64,000 bases of DNA, taken from assembly GCF_000955805.1 (NCBI RefSeq), contig NZ_JYOA01000004.1, positions 1-64,000 on the forward strand, given 5' to 3'. The notes beneath the pieces were generated by a model. It was given only the letters and a program-made list of their open reading frames with translations. It was not told the DNA's origin and searched no databases. Source of the DNA: Pseudomonas sp. 21 (GTDB taxonomy: Bacteria; Pseudomonadota; Gammaproteobacteria; Pseudomonadales; Pseudomonadaceae). The position numbers and the translations under genes are program-made. How positions within the stretch are numbered: position 1 is the first letter of the stretch; each line of letters starts with the position of its first letter. Below, in pieces: positions 35,652 to 43,859 of the stretch.

Positions 35652-36836
35652 CTACAGCGACCAATCCTCCATCCCCAGAAAGCGCGCGATCTCCGCGCGC
35701 TTTTCCATGGCATCGCGATACCCCAGATCGATCAGCGCATTGCAGTAGCCCGGCTCGAACAGCAGGTAGCTGAGCACGCCCGCTCCGCTCGCCTTGGTCG
35801 CCCCCGGTCCGCGCAGGAACAGGCGCAGCGGCTTGGGCAGTTCGTGGCGGTACTGCGCGGCGATTTCGTCCAGCGGACGACTGGGTGAAATCAGCAGCAC
35901 ATCCACCGGCGCCAGCCCCAGCGTGGCGCGGCGTGCCTGTTCGGGCACCAGCGAGCTGAGGAAGTTGATGCGGTGCAGCAGCTCAATGTCGCCTTCGAGG
36001 CTGTCGATGAAAGTGCTGTTCAACAGGTGGATACCCACCTGCGCCAGGCTCGGTGGTTGCCCTGTGCGGTAATTGGCCACCTGCTCGTTGGCGCTGCCCA
36101 CCGTGGGGTTGCCGCTGACACCGATCACCAGCACCCGGTTGGCGCCCAGGTGCAGCGCCGGGCTGATCGGCGCCTGCTGGCGCACCGCACCGTCGCCGAA
36201 AAACTCGCGGAGAATCTTCACCGGGCGAAACAGCAGCGGGATCGCCGAGCTGGCCAGCAGGTGCTCGATCTGCAGGCGCGTCGGCACGCCGATGCGGCGG
36301 TGGCGCAGCCAGGGATCGATGGTCGCGCGGCCCTGGTAGAAGGTCACCGCCTGCCCGGATTCATAGCCGAACGCAGTGACCGCCACCGCGCGAAGGTTGC
36401 GCCGGCGTACGGCGGCGGCGATACCGGAGAGGTCCAGCTCACGTTCGAGGAGATAGCGCAGCGGCGTGCTGTCCAGCAGCGCCACCGGCTCGCGCTTGCC
36501 CAGCCCCAACAGGCTGTGGCCGAGGAACTTGAAGGCCTGGCTGCACACGCCGGGCCAGTCGGCGCGATATACCTGCCCGGTGCGAAAACCCTTCCAGACC
36601 TTGGTCAGGCGTTCCACCGCGCCGGTGAAGGACAACGCCCCGCAGGCCAGCCCGACGGCATTGATGGCGCCGGCGGAGGTGCCGACGATGACCGGAAAGG
36701 GATTCTCTGCACCCTCGGGCAGCAGCTCGGCGATGGCGGCCAGCACGCCGACCTGGTAGGCCGCCCGCGCGCCGCCGCCGGAAAGTATGAGGCCGGTGAC
36801 GGCCGGGGAAGTCGGTGCAGTGGCGGAGTCGGTCAC
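35652..36836 (-). CDS. Patatin-like phospholipase
   Basis: 394 aa, patatin fold with Ser-Asp dyad: glycine-rich oxyanion loop GLILSGGGARAAYQVGVL, nucleophile in VGTSAGAINAVGLACG and the DGA motif (FFGDGAVRQQAPISPAL). There is no signal peptide, so it is probably cytoplasmic or membrane-associated. The start is GTG with AGGAC about 9 bases upstream; no ATG occurs before the core domain. Likely a lysophospholipase/esterase of the RssA-like type. PAO1 PA3241 from memory. Stands near other lipid genes. Confidence 0.87.
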   Translation of the reverse strand: MTDSATAPTSPAVTGLILSGGGARAAYQVGVLAAIAELLPEGAENPFPVIVGTSAGAINAVGLACGALSFTGAVERLTKVWKGFRTGQVYRADWPGVCSQAFKFLGHSLLGLGKREPVALLDSTPLRYLLERELDLSGIAAAVRRRNLRAVAVTAFGYESGQAVTFYQGRATIDPWLRHRRIGVPTRLQIEHLLASSAIPLLFRPVKILREFFGDGAVRQQAPISPALHLGANRVLVIGVSGNPTVGSANEQVANYRTGQPPSLAQVGIHLLNSTFIDSLEGDIELLHRINFLSSLVPEQARRATLGLAPVDVLLISPSRPLDEIAAQYRHELPKPLRLFLRGPGATKASGAGVLSYLLFEPGYCNALIDLGYRDAMEKRAEIARFLGMEDWSL

Positions 36837-36881
36837 AGCTGAAGTCCTTGTCGCGTCGTTACCAGCGTAGACCGCCCCGGC

Positions 36882-37811
36882 CTACTTCTTGTCGTAGAGC
36901 TTGGGCTCGCCCTCGGGGCGGCTCTTGAAGCGCCGATGCGCCCAGAGGTACTGCTCGGGCTGGCGGCGAATCTCGCTCTCCACCCACTGGTTGATGCGAA
37001 TGCAGTCGGCCTCTTCGCTCTCGCCGGGGAAATCCTCCAGCGGCGGGTGGATGGTCAGTCGATAGCCGGAGCCATCAGCCAGGCGCGACTGGGTAAAGGG
37101 CAGTACCAGCGCACGACCCAGGCGAGCGAACTTGGTGGTGGCAGTGACGGTAGCGGCCTGGATGCCGAACAGCGGCACGAACAGGCTCTGCTTGGCGCCA
37201 TAGTCCTGGTCCGGCGCGTACCAGATGGCGCGGCCGGCGCGCAGCACCTTGAGCATGGCGCGCACGTCCTCGCGCTCGATGGCGGTCGCGTCGGCGTTGT
37301 GCCGCTCGCGGCCGGTACGCTGGACGAAGTCGAACACCGGGTTGTCGTGCTCGCGGTACATGCCGTCGATGGTCTGCACCTGGCCCAGCAGCGCCGCGCC
37401 GATTTCCAGGGTGGTGAAGTGCATGGCCATGAGGATCACGCCCTTGCCTTCGGCCTCGGCCTTCTTCAGGTGCTCGATACCTTCGATGTGGGCCAGCCTG
37501 GCCAGGCGGGCCTTGGGCCACCACCAACTCATGGCCATCTCGAAGAAGGCGATGCCGGTGGAGGCGAAGTTTTCCTTGAGCAGGCGCTTGCGCTCGGCGG
37601 CGGACAATTCGGGGAAGCACAATTCCAGGTTGCGCGCGGCAATCGCCCGGCGGCTGCCGACCACGCGGTACATCAGCGCCCCCAGTCCGCGGCCCAGGCC
37701 CAGCAGCGCCGGGTACGGCAGCTGCACCACCAGCCACAGCACACCGAGGCCGAGCCAGAGCGGCCAGTGGCGGGGATGGAGGAACTCACGGCGAAAGGTG
37801 GGGCGGTCCAT
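36882..37811 (-). CDS. Lipid A (lauroyl-type) acyltransferase, HtrB/LpxL-like
   Basis: 309 aa. An N-terminal membrane helix (about 17-35, LWLGLGVLWLVVQLPY) anchors a cytoplasmic-face acyltransferase. The HX4E catalytic motif is in AMHFTTLEIGAALL, and a later WYAPDQDYG motif is typical of LpxL/HtrB. It transfers a secondary fatty acid to Kdo-lipid A. P. aeruginosa has two such genes; by order this corresponds to HtrB1 (PA3242, from memory). ATG at 37811 follows GGAAAG. Divergent from minC. Confidence 0.9.
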   Translation of the reverse strand: MDRPTFRREFLHPRHWPLWLGLGVLWLVVQLPYPALLGLGRGLGALMYRVVGSRRAIAARNLELCFPELSAAERKRLLKENFASTGIAFFEMAMSWWWPKARLARLAHIEGIEHLKKAEAEGKGVILMAMHFTTLEIGAALLGQVQTIDGMYREHDNPVFDFVQRTGRERHNADATAIEREDVRAMLKVLRAGRAIWYAPDQDYGAKQSLFVPLFGIQAATVTATTKFARLGRALVLPFTQSRLADGSGYRLTIHPPLEDFPGESEEADCIRINQWVESEIRRQPEQYLWAHRRFKSRPEGEPKLYDKK

Positions 37812-37955
37812 GGAACTTTCCGGCAAGGTCAAAGCCCGACATTCTACCTTGCCGGCGCACACCGCGCCCGCCTTCACGCCCTGGCCGTGCGCCACGCTTG
37901 CGGCTGCCGGGGCGCTCCGTTATAAGTCCACACCATTTAGTGATGCAGCCTGACC

Positions 37956-38903
37956 ATGAGCCAAGCCGACCTTCTCGACCACGATCCCGTATTCCAGCTC
38001 AAGGGCAGCATGCTGGCCGTCACCGTTCTGGAACTGGCCCACAATGACCTGCCGCGCCTGGATCGCCAGCTCGCCGACAAGGTCGCCCAGGCCCCCAACT
38101 TCTTCCGCGACACCCCGCTGGTGCTGGCGCTGGACAAGCTGCCCGACGGCGAAGGCCAGCTCGACCTGCAAGGCGTGCTGGACATCTGCCGCCGCCATGG
38201 CCTGCGTACCCTGGCCATTCGCGCCAGCCGCGAGGAAGACATCCGCCTGGCCACCATGTTCGACATTCCCGTGCTGCCACCGTCGGGCTCCTCCCGCGAG
38301 CGCGCGGTCGAGCCCAGGGACGCTGTCCCGCAGGTGACTGGCGCCGTGCCGGTACGTCGCCCGCGTGGCGAGAAGCTCTCCGAGAAGGTGGTCGAGCAGG
38401 CCGCCGGCGCTGGCGTGCAGGCCGACAACAGCGTGGAGAAGCCGGCCGAGCAGCCCGCTGAAAGCCAACCGGGAAAACCGGCCGAAGTCGCCGCCGAGGC
38501 TACCGCCGACGCCCAGGAAGCCGCTCCGGAAGCGGCTGCGGAAAAGCCTGCCGAGCCGCCGGCGCCGGTCGTCCGACCGACCAAGCTGGTGACCACCCCG
38601 GTACGCGGCGGCGTGCAGATCTATGCAGCCGGCGGCGACTTGATCGTGCTCGCTCCCGTCAGCCCGGGTGCGGAACTTCTCGCCGACGGAAATATCCATG
38701 TGTACGGTCCGATGCGCGGTCGTGCCCTGGCCGGTGTCAAGGGCGACACCAGCGCGCGGATTTTCTGCCAGCAACTGGCCGCGGAACTCGTGTCCATCGC
38801 TGGTAATTACAAGGTCGCCGAAGACCTTCGACGCAGTCCGCAATGGGGGCAGGCGGTGCACGTCAGCCTGTCGGGTGACGTGTTGAACATCACCCGCCTT
38901 TAA
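37956..38903 (+). CDS. minC: Septum site-determining protein MinC, long linker form
   Basis: FtsZ-assembly inhibitor, 315 aa. The N-terminal FtsZ-inhibiting domain (about 10-107; [15 protein letters not shown]) and C-terminal MinD-binding domain (about 210-315; [46 protein letters not shown]) are both complete. Between them lies an unusually long, low-complexity linker (about 108-208) rich in Ala, Pro and Glu. Other MinC proteins are usually about 230-265 aa. First gene of the minCDE operon, 61 bp before minD. Confidence 0.95.
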   Translation: MSQADLLDHDPVFQLKGSMLAVTVLELAHNDLPRLDRQLADKVAQAPNFFRDTPLVLALDKLPDGEGQLDLQGVLDICRRHGLRTLAIRASREEDIRLATMFDIPVLPPSGSSRERAVEPRDAVPQVTGAVPVRRPRGEKLSEKVVEQAAGAGVQADNSVEKPAEQPAESQPGKPAEVAAEATADAQEAAPEAAAEKPAEPPAPVVRPTKLVTTPVRGGVQIYAAGGDLIVLAPVSPGAELLADGNIHVYGPMRGRALAGVKGDTSARIFCQQLAAELVSIAGNYKVAEDLRRSPQWGQAVHVSLSGDVLNITRL

Positions 38904-38964
38904 CGGATACTGCCGCGACTTTCAGGGACCAGAATTCTTCGTTTTTTCTTTGGGGTGAATCACC

Positions 38965-39780
38965 TTGGCCAAGATCCTCGTAGTCACTTCCGGTAAGGGT
39001 GGCGTCGGTAAAACCACCACCAGCGCAGCCATCGGCACCGGCCTGGCCCTGCGCGGCCACAAGACCGTCATCGTCGACTTCGACGTAGGCCTGCGTAACC
39101 TCGACCTGATCATGGGCTGCGAACGCCGCGTGGTTTACGACTTCGTCAACGTCATCAACGGCGAAGCGACCCTCACCCAGGCCCTGATCAAGGACAAGCG
39201 CCTCGAGAACCTGTTCGTGCTGGCCGCCAGCCAGACCCGCGACAAGGACGCACTCACCCAGGAAGGCGTCGGCAAGGTCATCGAAGAACTCAAGCAGTCC
39301 TTCGACTATGTGATCTGCGACTCCCCGGCCGGCATCGAGAAAGGTGCCCACCTGGCCATGTACTACGCCGACGAGGCGATTGTCGTGACCAACCCGGAAG
39401 TTTCCTCGGTCCGTGACTCCGACCGCATGCTCGGCCTGCTTGCCAGCAAATCCGCCCGCGCCGAGAAAGGCGAGGACGCGATCAAGGAACACCTGCTGCT
39501 GACCCGCTACAACCCCGAGCGCGTCACCAAGGGCGAAATGCTCGGCGTCGAAGACGTCGAGGAAATCCTGGCCATCCGTCTGCTCGGCGTGATCCCGGAA
39601 TCCCAGGCGGTGCTCAAGGCATCCAACCAGGGCGTACCGGTCATCCTCGACGAAGAAAGCGATGCCGGCCAGGCGTACAGCGACGCCGTCGAGCGACTGC
39701 TGGGCAAAGAAATGCCCCACCGTTTCCTCGACGTGCAGAAGAAAGGATTCCTGCAACGACTGTTCGGAGGACGTGAATGA
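38965..39780 (+). CDS. minD: Septum site-determining ATPase MinD
   Basis: Membrane-binding ParA-type ATPase, 271 aa, that recruits MinC to the poles and oscillates with MinE. Deviant Walker [12 protein letters not shown] with signature Lys11 and Lys16, switch I/II segments ([19 protein letters not shown]), and a C-terminal amphipathic membrane-targeting helix ([12 protein letters not shown]). The start codon is TTG with GGGGTGA upstream; the protein aligns with the family only from this codon. Overlaps minE by ATGA. Confidence 0.97.
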   Translation: MAKILVVTSGKGGVGKTTTSAAIGTGLALRGHKTVIVDFDVGLRNLDLIMGCERRVVYDFVNVINGEATLTQALIKDKRLENLFVLAASQTRDKDALTQEGVGKVIEELKQSFDYVICDSPAGIEKGAHLAMYYADEAIVVTNPEVSSVRDSDRMLGLLASKSARAEKGEDAIKEHLLLTRYNPERVTKGEMLGVEDVEEILAIRLLGVIPESQAVLKASNQGVPVILDEESDAGQAYSDAVERLLGKEMPHRFLDVQKKGFLQRLFGGRE

Positions 39781-40031
39781 GCCTTTTAGATTTCTTCCGC
39801 AGCCGGAAGGCGCAAAACAGCGCATCCATCGCGAAAGAAAGACTCCAGATCATCGTCGCCCACGAGCGCGGCAACCGTTCGCAACCGGACTACCTCCCGC
39901 AGCTGCAGAAAGACCTGCTGGAAGTGATCCGCAAATACGTGCCCATCGACCAGGAACAAGTCCAGGTCGAGCTGGCCAACCAGGGCAGCTGTTCGATCCT
40001 GGAACTCAACATCACCCTGCCGGAGCGTTGA
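39777..40031 (+). CDS. minE: Cell division topological specificity factor MinE
   Basis: 84 aa. It has the N-terminal membrane-targeting and anti-MinCD region ([32 protein letters not shown]) followed by the dimerisation domain ([44 protein letters not shown]). It stimulates MinD ATPase and restricts the division inhibitor to the poles. GGAGG lies within the end of minD, and the start overlaps the minD stop. Confidence 0.97.
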   Translation: MSLLDFFRSRKAQNSASIAKERLQIIVAHERGNRSQPDYLPQLQKDLLEVIRKYVPIDQEQVQVELANQGSCSILELNITLPER

Positions 40032-40047
40032 TCCGGCTTTGGTGAAC

Positions 40048-40078
40048 CTGCGGCGGCTTCGGCCGCCGCAGTCGTTTT
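40048..40078 (+). terminator. Terminator after minE
   Basis: CTGCGGCGGC, loop TTCG, GCCGCCGCAG, then TCGTTTT. It starts 16 bases after the minE stop and separates minCDE from rluA. Confidence 0.75.
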
Positions 40079-40106
40079 CGTCATTCTTATTCGCGCAAGA
40101 GCTTCC

Positions 40107-40742
40107 ATGCCGCTTTCCCAGATCGAATTCGTCCATGAGGACGCCGCCCTCCTGGTGGTGAACAAGCCCACCCTGCTGCTCTCCGTGCCCGGCCGCGCGG
40201 ACGACAACAAGGACTGCCTGATCACCCGCCTGCAGGAGAACGGCTACCCGGAGGCGCGCATCGTCCACCGCCTGGACTGGGAAACCTCCGGCCTGATCGT
40301 GCTGGCCCGTGACGCCGACAGCCACCGCGAGCTGTCCCGCCAGTTCCACGACCGCGAGACCGAGAAGGCCTACACCGCGCTTTGCTGGGGCGAGCCGGAA
40401 CTGGACAGCGGCCGCATCGAAGCGCCGCTGCGCTACGACCCGCCGACCAAGCCGCGCCACGTGGTGGATTTCGAGCAGGGACGCCATGCGCTGACCTTCT
40501 GGAGCGTCAAGGAGCGCCACGGCAACTGGAGCCGCGTCGAACTCACGCCGATCACCGGCCGCTCGCACCAGTTGCGAGTACACATGCTGACCATCGGCCA
40601 CCCGCTGCTCGGCGACCGCCTGTATGCCGAGGGCGAGGCCCTGGAACTGCGCGACCGCCTGTGCCTGCACGCCAGCATGCTGGCCCTGACCCACCCGCAG
40701 ACCGGCGAGCGCCTGCGCTTCGAGTCGCCCGCGCCGTTCTGA
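40107..40742 (+). CDS. rluA: RluA-family pseudouridine synthase
   Basis: 211 aa, single catalytic domain without an S4 domain, the size of RluA, which modifies 23S rRNA U746 and tRNA U32. The catalytic Asp lies in the HRLD motif (IVHRLDWETSGLIVLARD), and the RluA family segment GRSHQLRVHMLTIGHPLLGDRLYA is present. The sequence begins at the domain (FVHEDAALLVVNKPTLLLSVPGR). PAO1 PA3246 from memory. Confidence 0.92.
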   Translation: MPLSQIEFVHEDAALLVVNKPTLLLSVPGRADDNKDCLITRLQENGYPEARIVHRLDWETSGLIVLARDADSHRELSRQFHDRETEKAYTALCWGEPELDSGRIEAPLRYDPPTKPRHVVDFEQGRHALTFWSVKERHGNWSRVELTPITGRSHQLRVHMLTIGHPLLGDRLYAEGEALELRDRLCLHASMLALTHPQTGERLRFESPAPF

Positions 40743-40752
40743 GTCCTTTTTC

Positions 40753-40864
40753 GTAGGAGCGGACTCCGTTTTGCAGGCCTGCACCTGTAGGAGCGAGCTT
40801 GCTCGCGAACGGATTCAGCTGGCGACACCGATGATGGGCGATTCGCGAGCAAGCTCGCTCCTAC
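40753..40864. repeat. REP cluster: partial type B followed by type A pair
   Basis: A truncated type B unit (40753-40769, ends after GGACTCCGT) is followed by a complete type A unit (40787-40810) and its reverse complement (40841-40864, one mismatch at its first positions). It fills the spacer between codirectional rluA and apeB. Confidence 0.8.
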
Positions 40865-40939
40865 GAAGAACCCGCGCCCCAGGCCGCAGATTTGCCCATT
40901 TACGTTAAACTTCCGGCCATTCGCTGTCCGGAGTTACCC

Positions 40940-42229
40940 ATGCGTACAGAACTCAACCAGGGCCTGATCGATTTCCTCGCGGCCTCCCCCACCCCCTTCC
41001 ACGCCACCCAGGCCCTTGCCCTTCGTCTTGAAGAAGCCGGCTACCAGCGCCTGGACGAGCGCGACGCCTGGCGCACCGAGGCTGGTGGCCGCTATTACGT
41101 CACCCGCAACGACTCCTCGCTGATCGCCTTCAAGCTCGGCACCGTGCCGCTGCTGGAAAACGGCCTGCGTCTGGTGGGCGCCCACACCGACAGCCCCTGC
41201 CTGCGCGTCAAGCCGAACCCCGAGCTGGTGCGCAACGGCTACTGGCAGCTGGGCGTCGAGGTCTACGGCGGCGCGCTGTTCGCGCCCTGGTTCGACCGCG
41301 ACCTGTCCCTGGCCGGCCGCGTCACCTTCCGCCTGGCCGGCAAGGTGGAAAGCAAGCTGATCGACTTCAGGGCGCCCATCGCCGTAATCCCCAACCTGGC
41401 GATCCACCTCAACCGCGAAGCCAACCTCGGCTGGTCGATCAACGCGCAGACCGAACTGCCGCCGATCCTCGCCCAGGTCGCCGCCGGCGAGACCCGCGAC
41501 TTCCGCGACCTGCTCGGCGAACAGCTGCAGCTGGAGCACGGCATCACTGCCGACGCCATCCTCGACTACGAGCTGAGCTTCTACGATACCCAGCGCGCAG
41601 CCGTGATCGGCCTCGACCAGGCCTTCATCGCCGGTGCCCGCCTGGACAACCTGCTGTCCTGCTACGCCGGCCTGCAGGCGCTGCTGGGCAGCAGTGACGA
41701 GCAGAGCGGCGTGCTGGTCTGCACCGATCATGAAGAAGTGGGCTCCTGCTCCGCCTGCGGCGCCGACGGCCCGTTCCTGGAGCAGGTACTGCGCCGACTG
41801 ATGCCCGACGGGGACGCCTTCACCCGTACCGTACAGCGCTCGCTGCTGGTCTCCGCCGACAACGCCCACGGCGTACACCCCAACTACGCCGACAAGCACG
41901 ACGGCAACCACGGCCCGAAGCTCAACGGCGGCCCGGTGATCAAGATCAACAGCAACCAGCGCTACGCCACCAACAGCGAGACCGCCGGTTTCTTCCGCCA
42001 CCTGTGCCTGGAGAACGAAGTGCCGGTACAGAGCTTCGTGACCCGCAGCGACATGGGTTGCGGCTCCACCATCGGCCCGATCACCGCCAGCCAGATCGGC
42101 GTGCGCACCGTGGACATCGGCCTGCCGACCTTCGCCATGCACTCCATCCGCGAGCTGGCCGGCAGCCAAGACCTGCACTACCTGGCCAAGGTCCTCAGCG
42201 CCTTCTACGACAGCGCCGACCTGCCCTGA
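40940..42229 (+). CDS. apeB: M18 family aminopeptidase
   Basis: Zinc aminopeptidase, 429 aa, the standard bacterial M18 length. Metal and catalytic motifs: [47 protein letters not shown] and [18 protein letters not shown]. It removes acidic or neutral N-terminal residues from peptides in the cytoplasm. ATG at 40940 follows GGAG; the longer frame begins in the REP spacer. PAO1 PA3247 from memory. Confidence 0.95.
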   Translation: MRTELNQGLIDFLAASPTPFHATQALALRLEEAGYQRLDERDAWRTEAGGRYYVTRNDSSLIAFKLGTVPLLENGLRLVGAHTDSPCLRVKPNPELVRNGYWQLGVEVYGGALFAPWFDRDLSLAGRVTFRLAGKVESKLIDFRAPIAVIPNLAIHLNREANLGWSINAQTELPPILAQVAAGETRDFRDLLGEQLQLEHGITADAILDYELSFYDTQRAAVIGLDQAFIAGARLDNLLSCYAGLQALLGSSDEQSGVLVCTDHEEVGSCSACGADGPFLEQVLRRLMPDGDAFTRTVQRSLLVSADNAHGVHPNYADKHDGNHGPKLNGGPVIKINSNQRYATNSETAGFFRHLCLENEVPVQSFVTRSDMGCGSTIGPITASQIGVRTVDIGLPTFAMHSIRELAGSQDLHYLAKVLSAFYDSADLP

Positions 42230-42233
42230 CCCG

Positions 42234-42262
42234 AACGCCCGGCACCTGCCGGGCGTTTTTGT
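42234..42262 (+). terminator. Terminator after apeB
   Basis: An 11-bp perfect stem (AACGCCCGGCA / TGCCGGGCGTT) followed by a T run. It begins four bases after the apeB stop. Confidence 0.88.
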
Positions 42263-42289
42263 ATGAAGAGTCTTCGAGGAGAGCCAGCC

Positions 42290-42691
42290 ATGTCCTTCAA
42301 CGGAAGCTGCCTTTGCGGCGACATTGCCTACGAGATCGACGGCCTGGACATGCCTATCGGCCATTGCCACTGCCGGACCTGCCAGAAGGCACACGCTGCG
42401 GCCTTCGCCAGTACCGCCGGGGTGATGCGCGAACACTTCCGCTGGACCCGTGGCGCAGAGAGGGTTGCCGCGTATGAATCCTCGCCCGGCAAGCTGCGCA
42501 AGTTCTGCCCGCGCTGTGGGACGCAGCTGATTGCCGAACGCGACGGCCAGCCTCACGTCATCGTCCGCGTTGCCAGCCTGGACGACGATCCAGGATCACG
42601 TCCGGCGCGACATATCTGGGTGTCCCACGACCGCCCCTGGCTGGCGCAGGATGGGATTCCAGCCTATCCGGAGTGGAACCCGGACCGCTGA
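42290..42691 (+). CDS. GFA / CENP-V-like zinc protein
   Basis: 133 aa. The family zinc-binding cysteines are all visible: GSCLCGDIAYEI, GHCHCRTCQKAHAAAFAS and FCPRCGTQL. The name (glutathione-dependent formaldehyde-activating enzyme family) reflects the best-known member, but most family members have no proven activity, so substrate should not be assumed. GGAGAG precedes the ATG. Isolated between a terminator and a REP pair. Confidence 0.9.
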   Translation: MSFNGSCLCGDIAYEIDGLDMPIGHCHCRTCQKAHAAAFASTAGVMREHFRWTRGAERVAAYESSPGKLRKFCPRCGTQLIAERDGQPHVIVRVASLDDDPGSRPARHIWVSHDRPWLAQDGIPAYPEWNPDR

Positions 42692-42716
42692 GGCCCGTCA
42701 CCTCGGCCTGTTTTTC

Positions 42717-42794
42717 GTAGGAGCGAGCTTGCTCGCGAACCACCCAATCCCGGTGCCATTGGCTGACTCCGTTCGCGAGCAAGCTCGCTCCCAC
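42717..42794. repeat. REP-like inverted pair, type A
   Basis: A perfect unit at 42717-42740 and its reverse complement at 42771-42794 with one mismatch (CCAC for CTAC). Lies between the convergent GFA and GntR genes. Confidence 0.85.
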
Positions 42795-42817
42795 AAGGCA
42801 GGCACGGCGGCAGGCGA

Positions 42818-43534
42818 TCAATCCGGCACTTCCACGCTCACGTGGATGGCATCGTGCCGCCAGAACTCCAGGTCGCAATCGATGATGCGCCCATGCTGGT
42901 CGCCGTTGATGCGGGTGATGCGCAGCGCCGGGCTGCCCTCGGCGACACGCAGCACGCTGGCCGCCTCGCCGTGCAGGGCCGTGGGCACCATGTCGAAGCG
43001 CACGCGGCCGTAGCGGATGTCATAGCGGCTGGCATACAGCTCGGTGAGTGAGCAGGTCAGGTCGCTGTCGAGAATGCCGGGGAAGTACGCCGGGTTGAGG
43101 TAGTGCTCGACGTAGAGCACCAGCCGCCCGTCGACCCGCCGCACCCGGCGGATCTGGTAGACGCTGGACAGCGCCGGCAGCTCCAGCAGCTCGCAGATCG
43201 CCGCACTGGCGGGAATCTGCCGGGCCGACAGCACCTCGGTTGCCGGCGCCCGGCCCTGCCCTTCCACCATGGCGTGGTAGTGGCTGCGCACCAGAGGGTT
43301 GTACAGCAGGCGCGGCGGCGAGACGAACCAGCCGCGGCGCTCCTCGCGGTAGATCAGCCCCTGGGCTTCCAGTTGCCCCAACGCCTCGCGCAGGGTGATC
43401 CGCGTGGTGTCGAACAGCTCGCTCAGCTTGCGTTCGGCCGGCAGCTTGCCGCCGGGGCTGAGCAGGCCGCTGTCGATCTGCTCGATGAGTGCGCGGCAGA
43501 TCGCCGTGACCGTGGGTAGCGCCGTATCGCGCAT
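42818..43534 (-). CDS. GntR/HutC-family repressor of the organophosphate-type ABC locus
   Basis: 238 aa. An N-terminal GntR winged helix (about 8-72; LLSPGGKLPAERKLSELFDTTRITLREALGQLEAQGLIYREERRGWFV) is followed by a UTRA effector domain (about 85-232), making it a HutC-subfamily regulator. UTRA ligands are usually substrates of the controlled pathway. GAGGGAA precedes the ATG. Divergent from the ABC transporter operon; the 325-bp spacer contains several palindromes with TAGACCA half-sites close to the HutC-type operator pattern GT-N-TA-N-AC. Probable local repressor and autoregulator. PAO1 PA3249 from memory. Confidence 0.9.
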   Translation of the reverse strand: MRDTALPTVTAICRALIEQIDSGLLSPGGKLPAERKLSELFDTTRITLREALGQLEAQGLIYREERRGWFVSPPRLLYNPLVRSHYHAMVEGQGRAPATEVLSARQIPASAAICELLELPALSSVYQIRRVRRVDGRLVLYVEHYLNPAYFPGILDSDLTCSLTELYASRYDIRYGRVRFDMVPTALHGEAASVLRVAEGSPALRITRINGDQHGRIIDCDLEFWRHDAIHVSVEVPD

Positions 43535-43548
43535 TCGATTCCCTCTTT

Positions 43549-43560
43549 TGGACTAGTCCA
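43549..43560. promoter_or_regulatory. Palindrome TGGACTAGTCCA upstream of the gntR gene
   Basis: A perfect 12-bp palindrome 15 bases upstream of the GntR start, in the position of an autoregulatory operator. It shares the central CTAG with the other sites in this spacer. Confidence 0.55.
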
Positions 43561-43674
43561 GCCCCAGAACAGGGCATTTCTTTCCCTCGACGGGGTGCGG
43601 TCATCCTAGGAAAGCCCCATGACCGTCCCGTGACAATGCCTTTGCAAGCAGCGCCCATGCCAGTTAACGACACC

Positions 43675-43717
43675 AGCGTAGACCAGGCGGATCAGGGCAT
43701 TGGCGATGGTCTACGCT
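43675..43717. promoter_or_regulatory. 11-bp inverted repeat with TAGACCA/TGGTCTA arms
   Basis: AGCGTAGACCA (43675-43685) and TGGTCTACGCT (43707-43717) are perfect inverted copies 21 bp apart, centre-to-centre spacing about 32 bp (three helical turns). Each arm carries the TAGACCA half-site seen again at 43816. Likely paired regulator sites. Confidence 0.55.
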
Positions 43718-43815
43718 TTTCCCCTACGACCCGCAGGGCGCTCAAGGCCGGGCCGGCGCACCTGGGGCTTACATCAAACTGTCATCCGTCCCGCTTAGAT
43801 TGGCCTGCGTCTTGC

Positions 43816-43827
43816 TGATCTAGACCA
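43816..43827. promoter_or_regulatory. TGATCTAGACCA operator-like site before the transporter operon
   Basis: A near-palindrome differing at one position pair from TGGTCTAGACCA, 32 bases upstream of the substrate-binding protein start. It fits a HutC-type operator overlapping the promoter or leader. Confidence 0.55.
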
Positions 43828-43859
43828 CGCTTGAAAACACTGAACCGAAGGAGCACCGA

